The notes: a model not told the origin generated them from the letters alone. A stretch of 64,000 nucleotides of DNA from Dehalococcoidia bacterium (GCA_025060295.1 JANXCH010000009.1:32429-96428), one strand, 5' to 3'. Shown: positions 41,588 to 50,890, counted from the first letter of the stretch. Translations and numbers: made by a program.

Positions 41588-43291
41588 ATGACGAGCCTCC
41601 CCTCGATCGTAGAAATTGTGGTGGCGGTGGCGGCGGCGTTCCTTTTTGGGGGGATTGCGCAGCGTCTGGGCCAGCCCCCCGTGTTGGGCTACATCCTGGC
41701 GGGCGTGGCTGTCGGCCCCTATGGCACTGGCCTCATAAAAGACCCCTTCCACATTGCCCTCCTGGCCCAGTTGGGTGTGGCCTTCCTTATGTTCCAAGCG
41801 GGGTCGGAACTGTCCCTGTCCCACCTGCGACGGATGAGCCATTTCGCCTTGTTGGGGCCCCTTCTGCAGTTGGCGTTGACTGTTCCCCTAATTGTGGTGG
41901 CGGGGCTCATGGGGATGCCCTGGGCCCAGGCGGTGTACTTGGGGCTCATTTTGTCCCTCTCCAGCACCACGATGGTCATCAAACTCCTCTCCCAGAGGGG
42001 GGAAATGGACACCCTCCACGGGCGTTTGGCCCTGCCCTTCAGCATTGTGCAAGACCTGCCCATTCCCTTGGCGTTGGTGGTGGTGTCGGCGGTGGGGGCA
42101 GGGCAGGGAGGGGGAGGGCTCCCCGTGGTGCTGGCGATGGGGAAGGCGGTGGCTTTCGTGCTGGTGGTGTATGGCTTGGGAGCGCAGGTGGTGCCTGCTT
42201 TGTTTCGCCGGGTGGCCCGCTGGGGGCGGGAGTTGCTCCTCCTGGCGGCCGTGGCTTTGGCCCTGGGTATGGCCTATGTCACCAACATGCTGGGGGTTTC
42301 CATGGCCCTGGGGGCTTTTGTGGCCGGCCTCTTATTGTCCGAGACCGAGGTGAGCCGACGCGTGCTCAAGGAGGTCTCGCCCGTCTCCGATATCTTTGTT
42401 ACCTTCTTCTTCCTGTCGGTGGGGATGTTGTTGGACATCCCCTTTGTGCGGAGCCATTTGGGGGGTGTGGGGTTGGTGGTGGGGCTGGTGGTGGTGGTGA
42501 AGACCCTTATCATCCTAGCGGTAGGGGTGGTTTTTGGCTTCCGGGGGCGCACGGTGGTGCTGATGGCTTTGCTGCTGGCGCAGATCGGGGAGGAGGCCTT
42601 CCTGTTGGCCCAAACGGGGCTGGCCGTGGGGTTCCTGACCAGCGACGTCTACTCCCTTGTGCTGGCGGGGGCGGTGCTGTCCATTATGGTCAACCCCGCG
42701 CTGGTGTGGGCTGGGGATGGGTTGACCCGAAGCCTGCGGCGTCTGCCGTGGGTAGGGGGCATATTCCGGGAGCCGCGGCGGGCCTTGGGGCAGACGAATG
42801 CCTTCGCCAAGGGGCTTGTGGGGCACACCATCATATGTGGCTATGGGCAAGTGGGCGAGGAGACCGCTCAAGCCTTGGAGCGCAGGGGGTTTCCCTATGT
42901 AGTGATTGATCTTGATAGGGAGCGGTTGCGTCCTCTGCAGAAGCAGGGGGTGCCCTGCATTGTGGGGGATGCGGCCGATCCGGCTGTGCTGGAGCAGGCG
43001 GGCCTCGCCCACGCCGCAGCCGTGGCCATTACCTTCCCCGAGCCGCGGAGTGTGGAGCGGGTGGTGCGGGCGGTGCGGGGGATGCGCCAGGGGGTGGAAA
43101 TTATCGCCCGCGCCAGCGGCACCGCCGAGGAGGTGGTGGAGACCCTCCGCGAGGCGGGGGCCAGCGAAGTGATACACCCCAGTTTTGAGGCCAGCCTGGG
43201 GTTCGTGCGCAGTGTGTTGCGGGCGGTGGGGGTGCCCCCTCGGGAGGTGGAGCGGTTCGTTTTGGTGCGGCGCGTCCACTTCTATGGCTAG
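41588..43291 (+). CDS. Monovalent cation:proton antiporter, KefB/CPA2 family with TrkA-N domain
   Basis: A 567-aa protein. Residues about 1-380 form a CPA2 antiporter with 12-13 helices (GYILAGVAVGPYGTGLI, LILSLSSTTMVIKLL, MALGAFVAGLLLSETE, FFFLSVGMLLDIP). A cytosolic TrkA-N Rossmann domain follows (HTIICGYGQVGEETAQALERRGFPYVVIDLDRER), which binds NAD(H) or nucleotide and gates transport. It exports K+ or Na+ in exchange for H+. ATG 41588 follows GGGAGGTG; GTG 41576 overlaps that site. The stop overlaps the convergent hydrolase gene by 4 nt. Confidence 0.92.
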   Translation: MTSLPSIVEIVVAVAAAFLFGGIAQRLGQPPVLGYILAGVAVGPYGTGLIKDPFHIALLAQLGVAFLMFQAGSELSLSHLRRMSHFALLGPLLQLALTVPLIVVAGLMGMPWAQAVYLGLILSLSSTTMVIKLLSQRGEMDTLHGRLALPFSIVQDLPIPLALVVVSAVGAGQGGGGLPVVLAMGKAVAFVLVVYGLGAQVVPALFRRVARWGRELLLLAAVALALGMAYVTNMLGVSMALGAFVAGLLLSETEVSRRVLKEVSPVSDIFVTFFFLSVGMLLDIPFVRSHLGGVGLVVGLVVVVKTLIILAVGVVFGFRGRTVVLMALLLAQIGEEAFLLAQTGLAVGFLTSDVYSLVLAGAVLSIMVNPALVWAGDGLTRSLRRLPWVGGIFREPRRALGQTNAFAKGLVGHTIICGYGQVGEETAQALERRGFPYVVIDLDRERLRPLQKQGVPCIVGDAADPAVLEQAGLAHAAAVAITFPEPRSVERVVRAVRGMRQGVEIIARASGTAEEVVETLREAGASEVIHPSFEASLGFVRSVLRAVGVPPREVERFVLVRRVHFYG

Positions 43292-44049
43292 GCCCAGCGC
43301 AGGAGGATGTTTGCCAGGGCCTCTGCCTGTGTGAGCGGCGCCGCATGGCCGGCATCCATCTCCACCACCTCCGCCTGGAGCCGCTGGGCACTGGCCCGTT
43401 GCAGGGGTGGGGGATAAAAGCGGTCGCGCGTCAGAAGGATGTAGGAGACGGGGCAGGGAACCTTCAACGCCTCGGCGGGGAGGGGGTGGGCAAAGGGGGC
43501 AAGGGGGAAAGGCGTCAGACGCTTCAGGAGAAACGCCCCCATCGTTGGATAGTCCATATCGGATGCTAACACGCGCCGCACAAACTCCCGATGGAGGCGC
43601 AGGTAGCCCTTGGGAGCGGGCAGAAGGCGTTGGCCCCGCAAGGCCAGACGCACGGCAGGGGGGAGGGCCTGCAGGGGGGCCTGGCCCGCCGGGGGCACCA
43701 CCCCCGCTACCAGCACCAGACGGCTGGGGGGTTCTTTGAGGAGGGGCACCGCTAAAAGGGTAAGGCCGGCAGTCAAACCGTGGGCGACCACGATGGGCTT
43801 ACGCAGTCCTTCACGAACGGCGGCGTCGGCTAACGCTTGGGCATACCCCTGGGCGGTGAGGCTCTGGGAGGGGTCGGCACATACACGGCTCCCGTGGCCG
43901 GGCAAGTCGGGGAGGGCCACGCGCCACGCCGTAAAAAGGGGATGGCGCACCGCCTCCCGTCGGCGGCGGGCGTCCTCCAAGTAACCCCACACCTTTTCCC
44001 ACTCCCACTGGCCGTGTCCAGCCTCGTGCACCAGCAGGAAGTCGGCCAT
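43288..44049 (-). CDS. Alpha/beta hydrolase-fold protein lacking the nucleophile Ser
   Basis: A 253-aa alpha/beta-hydrolase fold: FLLVHEAGHGQWEWEKVWGYL (oxyanion HG segment altered to HE), VALPDLPGHGSRV, and late MDAGHAAPLTQAEALANILL with the His. The nucleophile elbow, normally GHSxGG, reads AHGLTAG, so the catalytic Ser is Gly. It may be a non-catalytic binding protein or use another chemistry. ATG 44049 has a GAGGTGAAGGG site and lies 7 nt after selA, suggesting cotranscription with the ccm-selA cluster. Confidence 0.75.
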   Translation of the reverse strand: MADFLLVHEAGHGQWEWEKVWGYLEDARRRREAVRHPLFTAWRVALPDLPGHGSRVCADPSQSLTAQGYAQALADAAVREGLRKPIVVAHGLTAGLTLLAVPLLKEPPSRLVLVAGVVPPAGQAPLQALPPAVRLALRGQRLLPAPKGYLRLHREFVRRVLASDMDYPTMGAFLLKRLTPFPLAPFAHPLPAEALKVPCPVSYILLTRDRFYPPPLQRASAQRLQAEVVEMDAGHAAPLTQAEALANILLRWA

Positions 44050-44056
44050 AAACCCT

Positions 44057-45439
44057 TCACCTCCGCTCATAGAGGCCTAAAACGGTGCGCACCGCCCGCA
44101 CCAGAGCCTCCTCCTCATCGGGGAGCACGGTGCGGGGGTCGAGCACGACCCGCTCGTTCTGGATGCGGGCGATGACGGGGGGGCGCTGGTGGCGCAAGCG
44201 TCGGGCCAGTTCCTGTGCCCCCCCTGGGATGGCCTCGGCCGATAGAGCCACCAGCCATGTGGGCAGGGTCTCCCCAGGGAGGCTTCCGCCCCCCAAAGTG
44301 GATTCCCCCCGGCACACCTGGGCAGCGGCGCCGAAGGCCTTTTGCCAGGCATGCGCCTGCTCTTCCAGGCTCTGCAAGGGGCGCGCCACCATCTGCCAGA
44401 TGGGGATGCGCTGCACTGCCTCCCCTTTGAGGTAGTGCAGCAGTGTTGCCGATAGGCCGGCCAGGCTGACCTTGTCTATGCGCACCGCCCGCGCCAGGGG
44501 GTGGCGTGCCAGGAGGCGCACCCACTGCTTTTTCCCCACCACTAAGCCTGCCTGAGGGCCCCCCAGCAGTTTATCCCCCGAGAAGAACACCAGGTCTGCC
44601 CCGGCGCGAATACTCTCTTGGGGCATTGGTTCGTGGGCCAGGCCGAAGGCCTCGGTAGGGAGCAGGCATCCGCTCCCCAGGTCGTGTAACACGGGGATGC
44701 CCCGGGCCTGCCCCAGGGCCACCAACTCCTCCAGGGAGGGTTCGTGCACAAACCCCAGCAGGCGAAAGTTGGAGCGATGCACCCGCAAAAGGGCAGCCGT
44801 GGCGGGCGTCAGGGCGCTCTCATAGTCGGACAGGTAGGTGCGATTGGTGGTGCCCACTTCAACGAGCGTGGCCCCGGACTGGCGGAGCACCGCGGGGATG
44901 CGGAAGCCCCCGCCGATCTCCACCGCCTCACTACGGGAGACGATGACCTCCTTCCCCGGTGCCACAGCCGCCAGCCCCAGGAGCACGGCGCTGGCGTTGT
45001 TGTTCACCACCAGGGCATCCTCGGCACCCGTCAAAGTGCATAAGAGGTGGCGCACATGCTCCTGGCGACTGCCCCGCTCCCCTTCCTCGATATCCATCTC
45101 CAGATCGCTGTACCCCCGGGCGACATCGTGCATGGCCTGAATCGCCTCGGGGGAGAGGGGGGCCCGCCCGAGATTGGTGTGCAGGATGACGCCCGTGGCG
45201 TTGATCACAGGGCGGGGGCCGACACGCCAGCGCTGCTCTGCTAGGGAAGCTACCCGCTCCGCCAGAGTGTCTAGCGGGGGTGGGGGCTGACCCTGGCCGA
45301 TGCCTTTGCGGGCCTCCTCCACCACAAGACGCACCAGCCCCACAACCGCCTCCCGCTGGTACTGCGCCACCAGGGCCTGCACAAAGGGGTGGCCCATGAG
45401 GCGATCCACGCTGGGGAGGGAGCGCAGGGCCTCACTCAC
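44057..45439 (-). CDS. selA: L-seryl-tRNA(Sec) selenium transferase
   Basis: A 460-aa PLP enzyme converting Ser-tRNA(Sec) to Sec-tRNA(Sec) with selenophosphate. The domain order is typical: N-terminal RSLPSVDRLMGHP, PVINATGVILHTNLGRAPLS at about 80, NNNASAVLLGLAAVAPGKEVIVSRSEAVEIGGGFRIP, HDLGSGCLL, and PLP Lys in FFSGDKLLGGPQAGLVVG. GTG 45439 is the start. It implies that the organism makes selenoproteins; selB, selC and selD are not in the window. It follows ccmABCD closely (27-nt gap). Confidence 0.95.
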   Translation of the reverse strand: MSEALRSLPSVDRLMGHPFVQALVAQYQREAVVGLVRLVVEEARKGIGQGQPPPPLDTLAERVASLAEQRWRVGPRPVINATGVILHTNLGRAPLSPEAIQAMHDVARGYSDLEMDIEEGERGSRQEHVRHLLCTLTGAEDALVVNNNASAVLLGLAAVAPGKEVIVSRSEAVEIGGGFRIPAVLRQSGATLVEVGTTNRTYLSDYESALTPATAALLRVHRSNFRLLGFVHEPSLEELVALGQARGIPVLHDLGSGCLLPTEAFGLAHEPMPQESIRAGADLVFFSGDKLLGGPQAGLVVGKKQWVRLLARHPLARAVRIDKVSLAGLSATLLHYLKGEAVQRIPIWQMVARPLQSLEEQAHAWQKAFGAAAQVCRGESTLGGGSLPGETLPTWLVALSAEAIPGGAQELARRLRHQRPPVIARIQNERVVLDPRTVLPDEEEALVRAVRTVLGLYERR

Positions 45440-45466
45440 GGCGCACTGGGGATTTGGGGACGCCCT

Positions 45467-45694
45467 TCACTCTTTGTCTTTGGGGGTGGTGGAGCGGCGT
45501 ATCTGCTCCACATCACGGCTCAGGTCGGCCTGCCGACGGGCAAGATAGAGGAGGTATCCGAAAAAGACTATCCACACCAGGGCGAAAGCCACGAAAAGAT
45601 AGGGCAAGGCCGATTGCCCAGGGGCTTGCTGTGGTGGGGAAAAAACCTTGAGCCACCCAATAGGGACAAGCCCCCCGACAATGCTCATGGGCAT
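45467..45694 (-). CDS. ccmD: CcmD-like cytochrome c maturation protein
   Basis: A 75-aa protein with one membrane helix, ALPYLFVAFALVWIVFFGYLLYLARRQADLSRDVEQIRR. This is the CcmD pattern: a short N-terminus, a helix starting with a Tyr/Phe-rich segment and a charged cytosolic tail. CcmD helps release holo-CcmE from CcmABC. ATG 45694 is 1 nt after the ccmC stop; ATG 45688 is an alternative. Position after ccmABC supports the call. Confidence 0.82.
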   Translation of the reverse strand: MPMSIVGGLVPIGWLKVFSPPQQAPGQSALPYLFVAFALVWIVFFGYLLYLARRQADLSRDVEQIRRSTTPKDKE

Positions 45695-45695
45695 T

Positions 45696-46412
45696 CTAGG
45701 ACGCAACGGCATGGCGCACCTTCTCGACCGCCTCCTCCAGGAGGCGCAGGCGGTAACGGTAGACCAATGTGGAGATATACAACAGGGTGAAGGCGAGCAT
45801 GGAGGCCATGAGGGTCAGGAACATCGGGCGTTCCACGGCGCCCTCCTCCGCGGCGGGGCCAACCACCAGCTCGGGGTGCACATCCCGCCACAACTCCACG
45901 GAGAAGTAGATGAGAGGGACGTTCAGGAAGCCCAAGATGCCCAGCACGGCAGCGAAGCGTGCCCCTTGCGTGCCCGTAGGGGCATACGCCCGCAGGAGCA
46001 GGTAGCCCACGTAGATGAGCCACAGGATGAGGGAAGTGGTCAGACGGGGCGACCATGTCCACCACACGCCCCATACGGGTTTGGCCCATAGGGAGCCCGA
46101 CGCCAGCATCAAAGCCCCCAGCACCACGCCGATTTCGGCGCTGGCATAGGCCAGGTGATCCCAACGGGGATTGCCCCGCCACAGGTAGGCGATGCTGGCC
46201 ACACAGACAACCCCGAACGCCAAGAAGGCCGTCCACGCCAAGGGCACATGGATGTAGAAGATGCGCTGGACGACCCCCATCGTGGCGTCGGTGGGGGCCC
46301 ACAAAAATACCAAAGCAAGGCTCCCGATAAAGGCCACCCCCGACACCCCTATCAGGGCCCTCGTGCCCCACCCCACACCCGGGCGCAACGCAGGAGTGGC
46401 TGCACCGGCCAT
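45696..46412 (-). CDS. ccmC: Heme exporter protein CcmC / CcsA family
   Basis: A 238-aa protein with six membrane helices and the WWD-type heme-handling motif WGVWWTWSPRLTTSLILWLIY at about 115-135. His residues in YIHVPLAW and SVELWRDVH-type loops are the likely axial heme ligands. It moves heme for c-type cytochrome assembly with CcmAB. ATG 46412 has a GGAGGAA site; the ORF is open further upstream without support. Confidence 0.94.
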   Translation of the reverse strand: MAGAATPALRPGVGWGTRALIGVSGVAFIGSLALVFLWAPTDATMGVVQRIFYIHVPLAWTAFLAFGVVCVASIAYLWRGNPRWDHLAYASAEIGVVLGALMLASGSLWAKPVWGVWWTWSPRLTTSLILWLIYVGYLLLRAYAPTGTQGARFAAVLGILGFLNVPLIYFSVELWRDVHPELVVGPAAEEGAVERPMFLTLMASMLAFTLLYISTLVYRYRLRLLEEAVEKVRHAVAS

Positions 46413-46431
46413 AGGTTCCTCCTCTGGGGGG

Positions 46432-47103
46432 CTACTCCCCCAGCACGAAGTCAAACAGTGCCCCGCCTACGATCAGATAGACGATGTCAAAGGCCACCAC
46501 CAACCCCAGCCATCGTCCGACGCCCTCGCCCTCCCCTGTTATGATAGCACTGGTAATGGCTATCCCTGCAATGATGACCGGCAGAACAATGGGGAAGAAA
46601 AGGACCGGGAGCAACACCTCCCGCGCCCGCGTGTGGGCCACCATGGCCGAAAACACCACTCCCACAGCACTAAACCCTATGGTGCAAAGGAAGGTGGCCG
46701 CCCACAGAAGCGGGAGCACAAAGGGCAGGTTGAACAGGGCGGAGAACACGGGGAGCACCAGCGCCTCTACCCCCACCAAGAAGAGCACACTGGCCAGGAC
46801 TTTGCCGGTGTACAGCAGGGAACGGGGAACGGGGCAGGTGAGGAGGCCCTCCAGTCCCCCCTGCTCCCGCTCCACCGAGAATAAGCGCACAAAGCCCAAG
46901 GTGCCCAGGAATGTGATGGCCGCCCACAGCACACCGGGGGCCACAAGAGGCACCAGCGCCGGGCGGGGCTCAAAGGAGAAGGTGAACATTACCACCAGGG
47001 CAATGACGAAAACCAGCAGGGGGAGCACCAGTTCCCGACTGCGCACCTCGATCAGGAGGTCTTTCCACACCAGGCCCCACAGCGCGCGGCCGAGCGCCTC
47101 CAC
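46432..47103 (-). CDS. ccmB: Heme exporter protein CcmB
   Basis: A 223-aa ABC-type membrane subunit with six helices. Seen: LVWKDLLIEVRSRELVLPLLVFVIALVVMF at the start, FLGTLGFVRLFSVEREQGGLEGLLTCPVPRSLLYTGKVLA, and HTRAREVLLPVLFFPIVLPVIIAG near the end, all typical of CcmB. It starts 1 nt after the ccmA stop. With CcmA it forms the ABC part that releases heme-loaded CcmE from CcmC. Confidence 0.95.
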   Translation of the reverse strand: MEALGRALWGLVWKDLLIEVRSRELVLPLLVFVIALVVMFTFSFEPRPALVPLVAPGVLWAAITFLGTLGFVRLFSVEREQGGLEGLLTCPVPRSLLYTGKVLASVLFLVGVEALVLPVFSALFNLPFVLPLLWAATFLCTIGFSAVGVVFSAMVAHTRAREVLLPVLFFPIVLPVIIAGIAITSAIITGEGEGVGRWLGLVVAFDIVYLIVGGALFDFVLGE

Positions 47104-47104
47104 G

Positions 47105-47818
47105 CTAGCCCCCTTGCACTCCCATAAGGCGACGGTAGGCGTCCTGGAATGTAGCGGCGTTGGCGCGGGAGTGGGGTTCGGCTAGGGCCACCCGCCCCCG
47201 ATGCAAGGCCACTGCCTGGTGCCCCAACGCCAGACCCCACGCCACCTGATGGGTGGTTAAGACCACTGCCCCCCCATGCTCACAGTGCTCCCGTATCACC
47301 TGCTCCAGAGTGGCTACCGATGGGGCGTCCAACCCCGCCTCGGGCTCGTCCAGCAGGAGCACAGGGGGCTGGTGGAGCAGGGCACGGGCTAACCCCGCCC
47401 GCTTTTGCAGACCGTGGGAGAGGGTGCGCACCCGTTGGTGCAGGCGCTCCGTCAGCCCGAGGCGGTCGGCCAGGGTCTCAATACGCGCCGAAGGCCGCTG
47501 CAGACCAAACATGCGTGCATAGAACAGCAGGTTCTCCCACACCGTCAGATCCGCATACAGGAAGGGGTTGTGGGTCAGGACTCCCACGCGCCTTTGCACC
47601 TCCAGGGGGTGGGTGTGCAGGGGAAAGCCTGCCACCTGTGCCCAGCCCTCCGTTGGGCGGGCCAGGCCGGCCAGCACCTTCACTAATGTCGTCTTGCCCG
47701 AGCCGTTGGGGCCCAGCACGACCAACGTCTGCCCCCACTCCACAGCCAGGTTCACCTGGTGCAAAGCCAGGTAGGGGCCATAGGTGCGCGTCAGGCCGCG
47801 GACCTCCACAGCGAGCAT
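47105..47818 (-). CDS. ccmA: ABC transporter ATP-binding protein CcmA
   Basis: A 237-aa ATPase: Walker A VLGPNGSGKTTLVKVL at about 34, the signature as LSHGLQKRAGLARALLHQPPVLLLDEPEAGLD (LSHGLQKR in place of LSGGQ, usual in CcmA), and switch His in VVLTTHQV. It energises heme-chaperone release in cytochrome c maturation. ATG 47818 begins MLAVEVRGLTRTYG; the open frame continues upstream to 47950 but overlaps the metG promoter region. Order ccmA-B-C-D-selA on one strand. Confidence 0.93.
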   Translation of the reverse strand: MLAVEVRGLTRTYGPYLALHQVNLAVEWGQTLVVLGPNGSGKTTLVKVLAGLARPTEGWAQVAGFPLHTHPLEVQRRVGVLTHNPFLYADLTVWENLLFYARMFGLQRPSARIETLADRLGLTERLHQRVRTLSHGLQKRAGLARALLHQPPVLLLDEPEAGLDAPSVATLEQVIREHCEHGGAVVLTTHQVAWGLALGHQAVALHRGRVALAEPHSRANAATFQDAYRRLMGVQGG

Positions 47819-47930
47819 AGAAGCGCGGTGCTCCTTTCTTGTAAGGAATCCTACTCCCCTCGTGGTGAGAGGGGCAATGGCGGGCGGGCCATATGCTAGG
47901 ATAGACATGAAACCTGCCAGGGACGGATGG

Positions 47931-49649
47931 ATGGTTGAAACGATTTTCATTGGGGTGGCGTGGCCCTATGCCAACGGACCCCTGCACCTGGGGCACATTG
48001 CGGGATGTTACCTTCCTGCTGATATCTTTGCCCGCTACCAGCGCCTGCGGGGCAACCGGGTGCTGATGGTCTCTGGCTCCGATCAGCACGGGACGCCCAT
48101 CACCCTGCGCGCCGAGCAGGAGGGTCTCACCCCCCAGCAGGTGGTGGACAAGTATCACGCCCAGTTTCTACGGGATTGGGAGCGGTTGGGCATCTCCTTT
48201 GACCTCTACACCACCACAGGCACCGACAACCACCGGCAGGTGGTGCACGACCTGTTCCGCACCTTGCTGCACAAGGGGGTAATCTACCCAAGCACCCAAC
48301 ATCAGCCCTACTGTCCTACCGACCGACGCTTTCTGCCCGACCGTTATGTGGAGGGCACCTGCCCCTTCTGCCGCTATGAGCGGGCGCGGGGCGACCAGTG
48401 CGAGCGGTGTGGCAAACCTCTTAATCCCCAAGACCTCATCGGGATGCGCTGTCGCCTGTGCGGGCAGACGCCCCAGATACGGGAGACACGCCACTACTTC
48501 CTGCGCCTGTCGGACTTCCAGGGGCGCCTGTTGGATTGGGTGCGCACCAAAGAGAGCGTGTGGCGTCCCAATGTCTATAACTTCACTCTGCGCTTCCTGG
48601 AGGGGGGGCTCCAGGACCGCGCCATCACCCGCGACCTGGAATGGGGGGTGCCTGTACCTGTGGACGACCCCGACTTCCGCACCAAGCGCATCTATGTGTG
48701 GTTTGAGGCGGTGATCGGCTACCTGTCGGCAGCCAAGGAGTGGGCACTGCGGCGGGGGGAGGCAGAGGTGTGGCGGGAGTTCTGGCAGAACCCCGCCTGT
48801 CGCCACTACTACTTCATCGGCAAGGACAACATCCCCTTCCACACCGTCATCTGGCCGGCCATGTTGATGGCCTATGGCGATTGGACACCCGAGAAAGGGG
48901 GCGCCTACAACCTCCCCTACGATGTGCCGGCCAACGAGTTCCTGAACCTGGAGCGCCAGAAGTTCTCCACCTCCCAGAACTGGGCTGTGTGGGTGCCCGA
49001 CGCGCTGGAGCGCTATGCCCCCGATGCCCTGCGCTACTGTTTGACGGCCATTATGCCCGAAACCGCGGACGCCGACTTCACCTGGCGGGAGTTCGTGCGG
49101 CGCACCAACGACGAACTTGTGGCTACCTACGGCAACCTGGTGCACCGTGTGGTGAGCCTGACGGTGCGCCATTGTGCAGGGCGGGTGCCCCAACCCACCT
49201 CCTGCACCCACGAGGATACAGCCTTGCAGGACTTGGCCCGGGCGACCCTGGGTAAGGTGGGGGAGGCGTTGGGGCTGTGCCGCTTTCGGGAGGCGCTAGG
49301 GCACGCTATGGCCCTGGCCCAGGAGGCCAACCGCTACTTAGACCAGACCGCCCCCTGGCGTCTGGTGCGGGAGGACCCCCAGAGGGCGTCCGCCGTGCTG
49401 TGGACGGCCTTGCTGGTGGTGTCGGCACTTAAGACCTGCATGGCCCCCTTCCTGCCCTTCTCGTCCCAGCGCTTGCACCACATGCTGGGGTGGAGCGGGC
49501 GGGTGGAGGACGCCGGCTGGCGGGTGCAGGAGCCGGTGCCCGGCCACCCCTTGGGCACACCTGAACCCTTGTTTGCCAAACTGGACGATCGCGTCGCCGA
49601 GGAGGAGGTGCAACGCCTCCTAGCCCAGCGCCGCGGACCCGCAGGATAG
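47931..49649 (+). CDS. metG: Methionyl-tRNA synthetase
   Basis: A 572-aa class I synthetase. HIGH is in GVAWPYANGPLHLGHIAG; a zinc-binding connective region follows with CPFC, CERC, CRLC and RLCGQ-type Cys pairs (about 135-180). The KMSKS loop is variant, KFSTSQNWAVWV, a form common in some phyla. FIGKDNIPFHTVIWPAML and the anticodon helix bundle complete it. No C-terminal tRNA-binding (Arc1p) domain. ATG 47931 is chosen by homology to the usual N-terminus; ATG 47907 is also open. It diverges from ccmA. Confidence 0.95.
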   Translation: MVETIFIGVAWPYANGPLHLGHIAGCYLPADIFARYQRLRGNRVLMVSGSDQHGTPITLRAEQEGLTPQQVVDKYHAQFLRDWERLGISFDLYTTTGTDNHRQVVHDLFRTLLHKGVIYPSTQHQPYCPTDRRFLPDRYVEGTCPFCRYERARGDQCERCGKPLNPQDLIGMRCRLCGQTPQIRETRHYFLRLSDFQGRLLDWVRTKESVWRPNVYNFTLRFLEGGLQDRAITRDLEWGVPVPVDDPDFRTKRIYVWFEAVIGYLSAAKEWALRRGEAEVWREFWQNPACRHYYFIGKDNIPFHTVIWPAMLMAYGDWTPEKGGAYNLPYDVPANEFLNLERQKFSTSQNWAVWVPDALERYAPDALRYCLTAIMPETADADFTWREFVRRTNDELVATYGNLVHRVVSLTVRHCAGRVPQPTSCTHEDTALQDLARATLGKVGEALGLCRFREALGHAMALAQEANRYLDQTAPWRLVREDPQRASAVLWTALLVVSALKTCMAPFLPFSSQRLHHMLGWSGRVEDAGWRVQEPVPGHPLGTPEPLFAKLDDRVAEEEVQRLLAQRRGPAG

Positions 49650-49656
49650 GAGGCGC

Positions 49657-50622
49657 ATGACCCTCCGTTTCTATGAGCCCGTAGTGAAAGACCTGGAAGA
49701 GGTGCAGGAGCGGCTGCGCCGGCTGGCCCAGGAGGTGGACGATCCCCGCCTGACCCCCCTGTTCGCCCATCCTTTAGAGGTGCCGGGCAAGCGAGTGCGC
49801 CCCACCATTACCCTCCTGGCGGGGCGGCTCACCTCCCAGAACCCGGACAAGATCATCCTCATGGCGACGGCCGTGGAGCTGCTACACATCGCCACCCTGG
49901 TGCACGACGACACGGTGGACAACGCCGCCCTCCGCCGGGGGCGGGCGACCCTCTCCAAACTGTTCGGCCCCCAGGTGGCGGTGCTGGTGGGGGATTACCT
50001 GTTCGCCGCCTCGGCGGTGCTGGTCTGTCAAACAGGGCACCTGGGGGTGGTGCAGCGCTTCGCCGAAACGATCATGGACTTGGCCAGCGGGGAGTTGGAG
50101 GAGCACCTGTCCCGAGGCATTCCTACCCAGACTCGGGATCAGTATTATCGGCGCATCTATCGGAAGACTGCCTCCCTGTTCCGCACGGCAGCCGAGTCGG
50201 GGGCGATTCTGTGTGGTGCGCCCGAGGCGTGGGTGGAGGCTATGCGCAGGTATGGGTATGCCCTGGGCATGGCCTTCCAGATCGTGGACGACATCCTGGA
50301 TGTGGACGGGGTGGGGGAGGAGGTGGGCAAGCCGGTGGGCAACGACCTGCGGGAGGGGGTATTGACCCTTCCCGCGCTTCTGTTGCTGGAGCGGTTCCCC
50401 CAGGGCAATCCCATCCTCTCCCTGTTGCGGGGGGAGGACACCGAGGCCAACCTGACCCGCGCCCTGGAGATGCTCCGCACCAGTGGGGTGCTCCAGGAGG
50501 CGATGCAAGTGGCGCGGGGGTTCTTGCGCCAGGCGGAGGAGGCCCTCGCTCCCCTGCCCCCCAGCGACAGCAAGGAGTGTCTGCTGGCCTTGGCCGACTA
50601 TGTGGTGGGGAGGCGTAAGTAG
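49657..50622 (+). CDS. Polyprenyl diphosphate synthase
   Basis: A 321-aa trans-isoprenyl synthase. The first Asp-rich motif is TLVHDDTVDNAALRRG (DDxxD) at about 87, the second FQIVDDILDV at about 205; GKRVRPTITLLAG and KTASLFRTAAESGAIL are further markers. It extends FPP or GGPP for quinone side chains or cell-wall lipid carriers; chain length cannot be read from sequence alone. It lies 7 nt after metG and may be cotranscribed. Confidence 0.93.
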   Translation: MTLRFYEPVVKDLEEVQERLRRLAQEVDDPRLTPLFAHPLEVPGKRVRPTITLLAGRLTSQNPDKIILMATAVELLHIATLVHDDTVDNAALRRGRATLSKLFGPQVAVLVGDYLFAASAVLVCQTGHLGVVQRFAETIMDLASGELEEHLSRGIPTQTRDQYYRRIYRKTASLFRTAAESGAILCGAPEAWVEAMRRYGYALGMAFQIVDDILDVDGVGEEVGKPVGNDLREGVLTLPALLLLERFPQGNPILSLLRGEDTEANLTRALEMLRTSGVLQEAMQVARGFLRQAEEALAPLPPSDSKECLLALADYVVGRRK

Positions 50623-50632
50623 GAGAGGACAG

Positions 50633-50890
50633 ATGCGCTACCGGTTCCGACGGTTTGCCTTTGGGTTCCCCCTGGGGCCTTTCGGGTTCGGCCTCTACTT
50701 TGGTGCACGGCGATGGTTCGGTCCCCCCTTCCGTCCCTACCGACGGGAGGACTACCGCCGCTGGCTGGAGGAGTATCAGCGCGACCTCCAGGACTACCGC
50801 CAAAGCCTGCAGGAGGAACTCCAAGAGGTGGAGGCGGAGCTGCGCGAGGTGGCCGAGGAGCTGCAACGGCTGGGACGGGAGCCCTCCTAG
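50633..50890 (+). CDS. Small basic protein with coiled-coil C-terminus (85 aa)
   Basis: An 85-aa protein. The first half is rich in Arg, Phe and Gly (RYRFRRFAFGFPLGPFGFGLYFG, then RRWFGPPFRPYRREDY); the second is a heptad-like helix (WLEEYQRDLQDYRQSLQEELQEVEAELREVAEELQRL). This resembles small DUF5320-like proteins with a Gly/aromatic head and coiled-coil tail, but I cannot assign a family with confidence. It starts 10 nt after the polyprenyl synthase gene with an AGGAGAGG site. Confidence 0.65.
   Translation: MRYRFRRFAFGFPLGPFGFGLYFGARRWFGPPFRPYRREDYRRWLEEYQRDLQDYRQSLQEELQEVEAELREVAEELQRLGREPS

Noticed and set aside
47931..49649. MetG as inactive because of missing KMSKS
   Set aside because: KFSTSQ is a known variant of the loop in functional bacterial and archaeal enzymes; all other motifs are present.
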